Shown here piece by piece: positions 11,512 to 19,825 of a DNA stretch of 64,000 nucleotides. Where the stretch lies: the NCBI GenBank assembly GCA_035998495.1, contig DASYHP010000059.1, positions 1 through 64,000 of the forward strand. Direction: 5' to 3'. Below the pieces are notes generated by a model. It was not told the DNA's origin. It saw only the letters and a list, made by a program, of their open reading frames with translations, and made no database searches. Each line of letters starts with the position of its first letter. Within the stretch, counting starts at the first letter, position 1. This DNA is from Mesorhizobium_B sp035998495. Its GTDB lineage: Bacteria; Pseudomonadota; Alphaproteobacteria; Rhizobiales; Rhizobiaceae. The translations under genes and the position numbers were made by a program.

Positions 11512-13073
11512 GCGAAAAGCCCGTGCAGATACCAGTTTGTCTCAGGCGCTTCGCCATAGAGGCCGGTCCGGAACAGCCAGAAGCGGCGGCCCTCGCGATC
11601 CTCAACGCGGTAATAGTCGCGGGCCGGCCGGTCTGGGTCGCGCCACCATTCCGGCGCGATGCGCTCGGGACCCTCCACACGGACCACATGATGAAACACC
11701 CGGCGCCAGCGGAAACCCGCGGGTGGGCCATCAGGCACTTCGGCGACAACGCTGACCTGTAGCGGCGGCTCGAAGAGCTGCAAGGGCCGCAGCGGCGGCT
11801 CGCCCGGTTCAGGCTCGGGCCACGATGCGCCGTCGGGAAGTGCGGCCGTGGCCGGAACGAGTTTTTCCGAGCGCGACGGGTCATGCGTGTCGACGGCGCT
11901 GAAGCGCAGCACACGGGCCGCGCCGAAGCGCGCGGCGAGCCGGTCGACGAGGCTCGCCAGCTCGCCGTCCTCCAGCGCCTTGCCGTCGAGCTGCGGCTGG
12001 GTCGCCGCCAAGGGCTCGGCCACGGGCACGGCGAGCCGGATCAGATCGAAGCCGAAGCCCGGATCGAAGGGCGCCGTGTCGAGCTTTTCACGGAAAAGGC
12101 GGAGAATCGACTTCGCGTCACGCGACGGCCGGCCGGTCTCGACCCGGCTGCGCCGCACCCCGCCATCGCTCGGAAAGAAGCTCGCCTCGAAGACGCGCCC
12201 GCCTTCGCCGCGCCCTTCCATCGTCTTTGCCGCGTGCTCGACGAGTTGCCGCAGCACGCGGAAAACGTCTTCGGGGTCGGCGAGCGGCTCGGGAAAGTTC
12301 TGCTCGACGAAGCAGGGCGGCAAAGCGCGCAACGGCGTGATGCGCCGGTCCTCGCGGCCAAGCACACGGTTGAGCCGCGTCGCGAGTTGCGCGCCGAAGC
12401 GGGCCGAGAGCGGTCGGCTCGGCCGGTCCATGAGATCGGCGAGACGCTTCAAACCCGCGCGCCTGAGCGCGACATGCGTCTCGTCGGGCAGTTCGAGCGC
12501 TGCAACCGGCAGCGAGCGTGCCGCCGCCGCCTCGCCGCCCGTGGGCACCACCGCCGCTCGCCCGAACCGAGCCAGCGCGCGGGCGGCATCCGGCGTGCCG
12601 GCAACCGTTGCGTTCACCGTGAAGCCGGCCCGGCGGAAACGCCGGAGCACGCGATGGCGCAGGGCCGCCTCATCGCCGAAAAGATGCGCGCAGCCCGTGA
12701 TGTCGAGAAGGAGCCCATGCGGCGGGTCGAGCGCCACCAGCGGCGTCCAGCGTTCGCAGTCTTCGGCCATCAATTCAAGCAAGGCGTCGTCTGCGGCCGG
12801 ATCGTGCTCGATCGTCACAAGACGAGGGATGCGGGCGCGCGCATCGGCGAGCGTCAGCCCTGGCGTGAGACCGACCGCGAGAGCCCCCCGGCTGACGGCA
12901 GCGAGCCGCAGCGCGCCCGTGGCCAACTCCGTCAGGACGAGCGGCGGCTCATCCGGCCCGCCAGATCGCCTCACGTTCCGCTGAACGCGTTCGGCCGGCT
13001 GAAAGGGGAGAAACAGAGCGAGGTAGCGGCGCCGGGTCGGCGAAGGATAAGCGGTCACGGTCCCACTCCACAT
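11508..13073 (-). CDS. imuB: ImuB, Y-family polymerase-like SOS mutagenesis protein
   Basis: This 521-residue Y-family protein lacks polymerase activity in characterised homologues. It instead bridges DnaE2, ImuA and the beta clamp during induced mutagenesis. The N-terminal RRRYLALFLPFQPAERVQR and the palm-like segment LLLDITGCAHLFGDE are typical. The start ATG at 13073 makes the gene overlap imuA by 125 bp. Even the conserved RRRYLALF segment lies inside imuA, so a long overlap is genuine; a GTG five codons further in is an alternative start. It is translationally linked to dnaE2 by a 4-bp overlap. Confidence 0.9.
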
Positions 13074-13743
13074 TCCAAGTCTGGCCGGCAATCCCGGCGC
13101 GATGGCGAAGCAAGGTCGCGGCAAAGGCCGGCCGGCCCGGCGCATTCGCTTCCAGCGGCACGGACGCAGCGGCCTGCACGGCCCAGCGTGTCGCGGCCGC
13201 GCTCGGCTGAGGCGTGGCGCCGAGCCGGATGAGAAAGAGGGTGACGCCTGAGCGGGCGGCGGCAAGCAAGAGGCGCCGGCTCACTGTTAGATCAAGTGAT
13301 TTGGGCTCGCCCCAGAGCTCGACGAGCACGGCGCCCAGAGCCGGGCAGCGCGTGGCTTCGTTTGCGGCGCGCAGAACACCCGTCGCATCGCCGGCGCGCA
13401 CCAGGAGCAAGCGCCTGGGATCAAGGCCAAATGCGGCCAAGCCGGCCCCGTAGAGCCCACCTGTTTCGGCGTCCACGAAATCCTGCCGAACCCAGACGAG
13501 CGGCCGCTCCTCCGCAGCCCTCAGGGCAAGGCCTAAGCCGAAGCTGCCGGCGGCCACGGCATCGGCCAAGCCCTGAACGGCGTGGATTTCATGTAGGGAC
13601 ACGCGGCTGAGCCCACCGCCCAGGCTCGCATCAAGCGCCGGCGCTCCAAGCGGAAAGAGATCGGCCGCCTGCGGCGCACTCCCCCGCTCCAGACCCGCGA
13701 GAGCGTGCCGCAACGCCAACGGAATGCCGGGCGCTGAGTCCAT
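12949..13743 (-). CDS. imuA: ImuA, RecA-like SOS mutagenesis protein
   Basis: This 264-residue protein (DUF2195/ImuA family) has a degenerate RecA/SulA-like fold and is required with ImuB for DnaE2-dependent mutagenesis. Visible family features are LFPLGAPALDASLGGGLSRV near the N-terminus and LVWVRQDFVDAETGGLYG further in. The ATG at 13743 was chosen: upstream of it the sequence is the LexA box, so a longer form starting at 13791 would place the operator inside the coding region. The C-terminal 40 residues are encoded by DNA shared with imuB in another frame. Confidence 0.88.
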   Translation of the reverse strand: MDSAPGIPLALRHALAGLERGSAPQAADLFPLGAPALDASLGGGLSRVSLHEIHAVQGLADAVAAGSFGLGLALRAAEERPLVWVRQDFVDAETGGLYGAGLAAFGLDPRRLLLVRAGDATGVLRAANEATRCPALGAVLVELWGEPKSLDLTVSRRLLLAAARSGVTLFLIRLGATPQPSAAATRWAVQAAASVPLEANAPGRPAFAATLLRHRAGIAGQTWNVEWDRDRLSFADPAPLPRSVSPLSAGRTRSAEREAIWRAG

Positions 13744-13747
13744 TTTT

Positions 13748-13762
13748 GTTCCCGTTTTGTTC
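13748..13762 (-). promoter_or_regulatory. LexA operator (SOS box) of imuA-imuB-dnaE2
   Basis: On the minus strand the sequence reads GAAC-N7-GAAC with both half-sites perfect. This is the LexA recognition pattern of alphaproteobacteria. It ends 4 bp before the imuA ATG. LexA bound here would block transcription of the cassette until DNA damage. The short distance to the start codon suggests a very short or absent 5' leader. Confidence 0.9.
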
Positions 13763-13857
13763 CAAAATGCCCCCTGTGCTCCGAGAGTCAAGATGCGCCT
13801 TCGAACTAACGGCTACGCCATCAACGCCTCCGTTGTGCGACCGCCGGAGCGAGCGCG

Positions 13858-13926
13858 TCAGCTCCACCACCTAATCCCCATCCACCGCTTCTGCGCGGCG
13901 GCGACGGCGCTCTCGATGTCGGGCAT
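13858..13926 (-). CDS. Possible 22-residue microprotein
   Basis: This tiny open frame encodes 22 residues beginning MPDIESAVAAAQKRW and rich in Trp at its end. GGGGAG sits 10 bp before its ATG. It starts 24 bp after the stop of the amidohydrolase-like gene and could be the last cistron of that operon. I do not recognise the sequence, and a frame this short can arise by chance. Confidence 0.2.
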   Translation of the reverse strand: MPDIESAVAAAQKRWMGIRWWS

Positions 13927-13950
13927 GGCGGCGAAGCTCCCCTTTTTGCG

Positions 13951-14727
13951 TCAGCTTGAAAATTCGGGCACGGATGGGGCGAGGGCCGTGGCCAGCCGGT
14001 CGGCCCAGCGCCGGATGCGCCAGCCATCGCCAAGCTCGTCGTTGCGCACTTCGATCAGCAGCGCGGGATAGAAGCGGTCGGTGCCGTGCACGGGCAGGGC
14101 ATAATCCTCGTCACGGCTGATGCCGTAGGGCAGGTTCATGCCGACCACGAGCCCCTCCTCCGCTTCCAGCGCCGTCCGCACCGCATCGGCATAGGCATGG
14201 CCCGTTCGAAGGCGATGCCGGCATGCCAGGGCCGCCGCTCGCCGAGAAACACCGGCGTAAACGAGTGGATCGTCACCAGCCGCGTCGGGAGTCCGCGCCG
14301 GTCGCGCCCGTCGAGGGCGCTCGACAGATAGGAATGGAAGGGCTCGAAGATGCGCCGGCGGCGCTCTTCGCGCTCGGCCGTGCCGAGCCCTGCATTGCCG
14401 GGGATCGCCGTCGCCTCGGAGACCACGGGGACCGAACTCGGCACGCCCCACGGGCGGTTGAGATCGACGAGCAGGCGCGAGAACGTGCCAAGGAAAGCCG
14501 GCGCGTCGAGCCGCTCGGCCAGGGCCCGCGTCAGCGCGCCCGCCCCGATGTCGTAGGCGATGTGCCGCTCGGCGTCGGCAGGGGCCAGTCCCCAGCGCCC
14601 CGAACGCGGGCGGAATGAAGTTGCTGGCGTGCTCGCACACCAGCACGATGTCGCTCGCGCCGTTCTCGTTGACCGTCTCGATCGGGGCCGGCCAGGATTC
14701 TCCCCGAGCGATAGGCGTGGCCGCCAT
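13951..14727 (-). pseudogene. N-formylglutamate amidohydrolase family, two compensating frameshifts
   Basis: The ends encode an N-formylglutamate amidohydrolase (HutG/FGase family, a zinc hydrolase releasing glutamate): VLVCEHASNFIPPAFGALG at the start and NLPYGISRDEDYALPVHGTD near the end. The middle third is in another frame. Near 14589 one extra base appears (GGG-A-CTGGCC). Between there and about 14200 the family sequence (AERHIAYDIGAGAL, RLLVDLNRPWG, LVTIHSFTPVF) is read in frame +1. Near 14199-14204 one G is missing from a G run and the original frame resumes. The nominal single frame keeps 258 codons but scrambles the central region. Either the gene is inactive or the assembly has two indel errors. 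It overlaps the ligase gene by one base. Confidence 0.75.
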
Positions 14728-16052
14728 CAGAACAGATCCCGGTAGATCGAGCAGATCTCGGCCGGGCTCCTGTTCTTCAGGGCCTCCCTTTCGGCCTGCC
14801 GGACGGCGAGGATCGTCGCCAAGAACTTCTCGTCAAACCAGCCGCGTGCGACGGCGTCGGCGTCCAGCGCCTCCAGCGCCGCACCCAGGCTCTCGGGCAA
14901 CCGCCGGAGCCCGAGCCGCTCGCGCTCCTCCTCCGCCATGACGGTCGGGTCGCCGCTGGCGATGGGCGGGCAGGGCAGTCCCGCCCTGATGCCTTCGAGC
15001 CCCGCCCTGACGATCACGCCAAGCGTGAGATAAGGGTTGGCGGTCGCGTCCGCGGCGCGGAACTCCACGTTGAACTGCCTGGCCGGATCGCGGCCGCCGA
15101 TCTCCACGGTCGGGCAGATCCTGAGCGTGGCCTCGCGGTCGCGCTCGCCGAGCCAGGTGTAAGACGCGCTCCAGCCATGCGGCTTCAGCCGGAAATAGGA
15201 GCACTCGCTCGGCGCGGTGAAGGCGAGCAGCGCCGGCAAGTGACGAAGCACGCCCGCGCAGAAGGCGCCGGCGATCGCCGACAGCCGAGCGGGCCCGGAG
15301 GCATCGAACATGGCCGGAGCGCCGCCCGCATCGAGAAGGCTCCAGTGGACGTGGATGCCGTTGCCCACGCCGTCCAGGGCCGTCTTTGGGGCGAAGCTCG
15401 CCCGCCGGCCCAGGTTGCGGGCGAGTTCGCGCGTGATCTCGCGCAAGGCCACCGCCCGGTCGGCTGCGGCAAGGCCCTCCGCCGGCGCGAGCGTCGCCTC
15501 GAACTGGTTCGCGCCATATTCGGCGAAGGCCATTTCGGGCTCCAGTCCCGCCTCGTCGAGCGCCGCGATCAGGCGGGGCACGAAGGGGCCGGCCCGGCGC
15601 ATGGCTTCGAACGAGAAGGCGTGCGCCGCGGGCCCCGCCCCGTCCAGTTGGAACTCGTGCTCGAAGGCGGCGAAGAGCGTGAGGCCTGTCTCGGCCTTGA
15701 GAAGGGCGAGCGACTGGCGCAGGAATGTTCGCGCACATGAGGCCCAAGGGCGGCCGTCGAGCTCGACCAGGTCGCCCATCGCCATGCTGAAGGGGGTCGC
15801 CGCCAGCGTCGCGCCCGTCCGGAAGCGCGCGCCGAGGTCGGGCACCAGCCTGAGATCGCCCGCGGAGCCCCAAGGATTGGGATCGGCGATGGTGTTGAAG
15901 GCGGTCAAAGCCAGGTTGGCCGGCACCCAGCCGATCCCCGTTTCCGCCGCCCGCGCGAGCCGCTCCTCGGTCAGCGGACGGCCCCGCGTGACCGCGGCGA
16001 GGTCCGTGGTGACGACGGTGGTGAGCGCCGGAAGCTCTTCGGCGGCGCTCAT
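14727..16052 (-). CDS. Glutamine-synthetase-family ligase
   Basis: This 441-residue GlnA-superfamily protein would ligate glutamate through its gamma-carboxyl to ammonia or an amine, using ATP. Family signatures are FAAFEHEFQL (catalytic Glu region), GNGIHVHWSLL (ATP/glutamate-binding loop), SYTWLGERDREATLRI and VEFRAADATANPYLTLG. It is more like the gamma-glutamylamine/polyamine synthetase branch (PuuA, GlnA3/4, FluG-like) than housekeeping GlnA, being shorter at the N-terminus and lacking the adenylylation-loop signature. It overlaps the RpiR regulator by 4 bp upstream and the amidohydrolase gene by 1 bp downstream. This suggests a glutamylation route for a compound imported by the Liv-type transporter. 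Confidence 0.82.
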   Translation of the reverse strand: MSAAEELPALTTVVTTDLAAVTRGRPLTEERLARAAETGIGWVPANLALTAFNTIADPNPWGSAGDLRLVPDLGARFRTGATLAATPFSMAMGDLVELDGRPWASCARTFLRQSLALLKAETGLTLFAAFEHEFQLDGAGPAAHAFSFEAMRRAGPFVPRLIAALDEAGLEPEMAFAEYGANQFEATLAPAEGLAAADRAVALREITRELARNLGRRASFAPKTALDGVGNGIHVHWSLLDAGGAPAMFDASGPARLSAIAGAFCAGVLRHLPALLAFTAPSECSYFRLKPHGWSASYTWLGERDREATLRICPTVEIGGRDPARQFNVEFRAADATANPYLTLGVIVRAGLEGIRAGLPCPPIASGDPTVMAEEERERLGLRRLPESLGAALEALDADAVARGWFDEKFLATILAVRQAEREALKNRSPAEICSIYRDLF

Positions 16053-16999
16053 TCGGATCTCCCCCGAGCGTCGTTCTCGCGGGCGCCGCCGCCGATCGTC
16101 ACGCCGTTGGCCTCGCGCACGCCCTCCAGGTGCTCGATGCGCTGGCGCTCGCGCGGGTCGAGGCGCGCCACCAGTTGCGCGACCAGGGCCTCCATCTGCG
16201 CGACGGCCGGGGCAAGCGTGTCGAACGGGGACTCGGCTTCGATGTGAGCCATCAAGGTCGCCTCGGCGATGTCGGCGATCGGCGACCGCCAGGGGTCGGT
16301 GAACAAGACGACCCTGGCCTCCCGCGCGGCCGCCTGGCTGGCGAAGGAGACGACGTCGGATTGGTAGCGCCGGTAGTCGAAGACGATCAGGAGGTCGCGT
16401 CGACCGAGATCGACCAGCCGATCGAAGCTGTCCGCTCCAAGCCGGCCAATATCGGCCACGCCCGGCCGGAACTGGGCGAGATAGCCTGCCAGCATGGCGG
16501 CGAGGCTGCGGCTGAACCGCCCGCCCAAGAGGAGAACCTGCCCCTTCGTTTCGATGATCATCCGCGCCAAGCGATCGTAAAGGTCCAGCGGCACCAGCGC
16601 CCGCGTCCGTTCCACGCCTTGCGCGACGGCCGCGAGGTAGAGATCGGCGCCGCTGTCGCGCAACAGGCCCGGACGCTTGGTCTCCATCATCAGAAGTGGC
16701 GAATGAAGGCGCGCCTCGACCTCGGCGAGCAGACAGGCCTGGAAGGCGGCGAAGCCTTCGAACCCGAGCTTGCTGACGAGCCTCACCACGGTCGGATCGC
16801 TCACCGAGGCGCGGCGGGCCAGGCTGGTCGCCGTGCCGAGCCCGGAGATCGGGTATTCCGCCAGAAGCACCTGAACCACCTTGTGCTCGGCCGGCGTCAG
16901 CCGGAGGCCGGGCTCCGTCAAGACCTCGCGCACCGGCCGGTTCAGCCGTGGGGACGTCGCCTCGGGATCGCGGAGGGCGTCCTTCATGAATCGCTGCAT
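16049..16999 (-). CDS. MurR/RpiR-family transcriptional regulator
   Basis: This is a 316-residue regulator with an N-terminal HTH_6 domain (about 30-105, including LARRASVSDPTVVRLVSKLGFEG) and a C-terminal SIS domain (about 145-275) for binding a small ligand. SIS domains usually sense phosphosugars, but RpiR proteins in amino-acid and amine operons are common. The gene lies inside the operon between livH (42 bp upstream) and the ligase gene (4-bp overlap), so it probably regulates its own operon. Confidence 0.85.
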   Translation of the reverse strand: MQRFMKDALRDPEATSPRLNRPVREVLTEPGLRLTPAEHKVVQVLLAEYPISGLGTATSLARRASVSDPTVVRLVSKLGFEGFAAFQACLLAEVEARLHSPLLMMETKRPGLLRDSGADLYLAAVAQGVERTRALVPLDLYDRLARMIIETKGQVLLLGGRFSRSLAAMLAGYLAQFRPGVADIGRLGADSFDRLVDLGRRDLLIVFDYRRYQSDVVSFASQAAAREARVVLFTDPWRSPIADIAEATLMAHIEAESPFDTLAPAVAQMEALVAQLVARLDPRERQRIEHLEGVREANGVTIGGGARENDARGRSE

Positions 17000-17041
17000 G
17001 GACGAGTTCTGTCGGGCTTCAAACGATGCTTCTTGATGGCT

Positions 17042-17923
17042 TTAGCTCCGCTGCACCCTTGCGGCCGGGATCAGGCCGTGCGGCCTGAAGAGCAGCACCA
17101 GGATCACCCCGGACAGCACGATGGCGTCGCGGTAAGGAGCGATGGCGGCGGGAAGCGAAGCCTGAAGCAGAACCTCGATCGCGCCCAGCAGGAACCCGCC
17201 GGCGACCGCGCCCGACAGGCTGCCCAACCCGCCCACCACCGCCGCCACGAAGGCCTTCAGCACGGGCGTGAAACCCATCAGGGGATCGACCGAGGCGCGG
17301 CTCGCCACCCACAAAAGTGCGGCAAGCCCCGCGAGAAGGCCCGACAGCACGAAGGCGGTGGCGATGATGCGGCTCGCGGGGATGCCCATCAGGCGCACGA
17401 CCGCGAAATCCTCCGCCGCCGCCCGCATGGCGGTGCCGGCATTCGTCCGACGCAAGAAGGTTTCAAGCGCGACCAGCGCGGAAAGGGACACGGCGATCGA
17501 GATCACGGGGCCCACGCCCACCGTGAGGCCGCCGACCGAGAACGCCCCCGTCATCCAGTCCGGCATGGGGACGGGTTTGGGGCGGGCGGAGACGCCGTTC
17601 TGCAGGAGCACCTTCACCAGGCTCGACACCGCGAAGCTCGTCAGGAGCAGGCTCGTGACGCTCGCCGCGCGCATGGGCCGGAAGGCGACCCGCTCCATCA
17701 GGAGCGCGGCCAGCGTGCCGCAGCCGATCGCCACGACGGCCGCGGCGGGAAAGGGCAAGCCCATCAGAAGCGCGGCCAGGAGGCCGTAGCCCGCCACCGT
17801 CATCAGCTCGCCATGGGCGAAGTTGATGAGGCCGACGATCGAGAACACCACCGCGAGCCCCAGCGCGAGCAGCGCATAGATGCCGCCGAGGCTGACCGCA
17901 TTGATGACCTGCTGGGCGATCAC
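17042..17923 (-). CDS. livH: Branched-chain amino-acid-type ABC permease LivH
   Basis: This 293-residue membrane protein is one half of a HAAT-family channel. The start is the GTG at 17923, 4 bp after the livF stop. From there the protein begins VIAQQVINAVSLGGIYALLALGLAVV, the usual LivH N-terminus; the longer open frame upstream is a livF shadow. GLINFAHGELMTVAGY and the segment GGLGSLSGAVAGGFLLG are family hallmarks. The true substrate may be an amino acid, amide or related compound, since HAAT transporters are diverse. Confidence 0.9.
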   Translation of the reverse strand: MIAQQVINAVSLGGIYALLALGLAVVFSIVGLINFAHGELMTVAGYGLLAALLMGLPFPAAAVVAIGCGTLAALLMERVAFRPMRAASVTSLLLTSFAVSSLVKVLLQNGVSARPKPVPMPDWMTGAFSVGGLTVGVGPVISIAVSLSALVALETFLRRTNAGTAMRAAAEDFAVVRLMGIPASRIIATAFVLSGLLAGLAALLWVASRASVDPLMGFTPVLKAFVAAVVGGLGSLSGAVAGGFLLGAIEVLLQASLPAAIAPYRDAIVLSGVILVLLFRPHGLIPAARVQRS

Positions 17924-17927
17924 GGGT

Positions 17928-18632
<705 letters not shown>

Positions 18633-18662
18633 GAACGGGGCCGTTTCCGGTTGGACCGCGGA

Positions 18663-19823
18663 TCAGGGCGCGGGGACGTCGGCCGTGTCCGGCGTGACGG
18701 TCTTCACATGCCCGGCGTCGCCATTCTCGTAGCGCATGATCGCGATGGGCCTCAGCGGCATGCGGTCAGTGCCGGCATAGGTGATCTTGCCCGTCACGCC
18801 CTCGAAATCCTTGATGCCGGCCAGCGCGTCGCGGATGGCGGCCGGATCGGCGGAGCCGGCCTGGCGCACGGCCTGGTCGAGCAGGAGCCCGATCTCGTAG
18901 CCGTTCACCTCATAGGTCGATTGCGGCGCGGCGCCCGTCGCCTTCTCGAAGGCGGCATTGAAGGCCTCGAGCCTGCTGCCGGGCTCGGCGAAGCCGGCTG
19001 CCGTGAAGACCACGCCGTCCACCAGGCTGCCTAGGCCCTTAACCGTCGGCGTGCCGATGGCGTCGGCCCCGTAGACGGGGATCGTCACGCCGGCCGCGCG
19101 CAACTGCTGGAGAAAGGCCGGGAAATCCGGCTCATAGGCTGCCGTCATGATGATGTCGGGCTGCTCGGGCAGGCTCTTGATGTTGGTGATCTCGGCGGAA
19201 AAGTCGGGCTGGCCCATGGTATAGGTGCCGCGGCCCACCACCTGGCCGCCCATCTTTTCGAAGGCCTGGCCGAAATAGTCCGGCAGGCCCGCGGTGTAGG
19301 CGGAATCGGGCGAGCTGAGGATGTAAGCGGTCTTGTTGCCCTCGGAGATCGCGAAATCGGCGATGGCCGCCGCCTGCACGTTGTCGGCCGGATAGGAGCC
19401 GAACATGGCGTCGCCCACCGCCTGAGTCAGCACGGGGGCGGAGCCGCATAGCGTGATGGTCGGGATGCCAAGCGGCTGGGTGAGCTGGCCCGCGGCGATG
19501 GAAGGATCGGCGTCGCAAGGGGTGATCATGATCTTGGCGCCCGCGTCGATCAACTCCTGGGCGACGGTCGCGGTCTGCGCCACATCGGAGCGCGTGTCCT
19601 TGACGATCAGCTCCGCCGGATATTCGCCGCCCAAACCGCCTTTGGCATTGATCTCGTCGAGGGCCATGCGAAGGCCGGCGAGCGCCGGCTGGTCATAGGG
19701 CGCAAGCCCGCCCGTCTGGGCGGTGGCCACGCCGATGGCGATCTTCTCCTGCGCCGAGGCCGGCGCGGCGAGGCCGGCCGCGACCGCAAGCGCAGCCCAG
19801 AAACGAATTGTGTGAGGGCTCAT
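18663..19823 (-). CDS. Periplasmic substrate-binding protein, Liv type
   Basis: This 386-residue periplasmic-binding-protein fold type I (Peripla_BP_6) delivers substrate to the Liv-type channel. The signal peptide covers about residues 1-24, ending APASA before QEKIAIG. The open frame extends upstream to 20771 only as a shadow of the fusion gene; the ATG at 19823 gives the signal peptide and starts 2 bp after that gene's stop. The binding specificity cannot be read from sequence. Confidence 0.92.
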   Translation of the reverse strand: MSPHTIRFWAALAVAAGLAAPASAQEKIAIGVATAQTGGLAPYDQPALAGLRMALDEINAKGGLGGEYPAELIVKDTRSDVAQTATVAQELIDAGAKIMITPCDADPSIAAGQLTQPLGIPTITLCGSAPVLTQAVGDAMFGSYPADNVQAAAIADFAISEGNKTAYILSSPDSAYTAGLPDYFGQAFEKMGGQVVGRGTYTMGQPDFSAEITNIKSLPEQPDIIMTAAYEPDFPAFLQQLRAAGVTIPVYGADAIGTPTVKGLGSLVDGVVFTAAGFAEPGSRLEAFNAAFEKATGAAPQSTYEVNGYEIGLLLDQAVRQAGSADPAAIRDALAGIKDFEGVTGKITYAGTDRMPLRPIAIMRYENGDAGHVKTVTPDTADVPAP

Positions 19824-19825
19824 GC

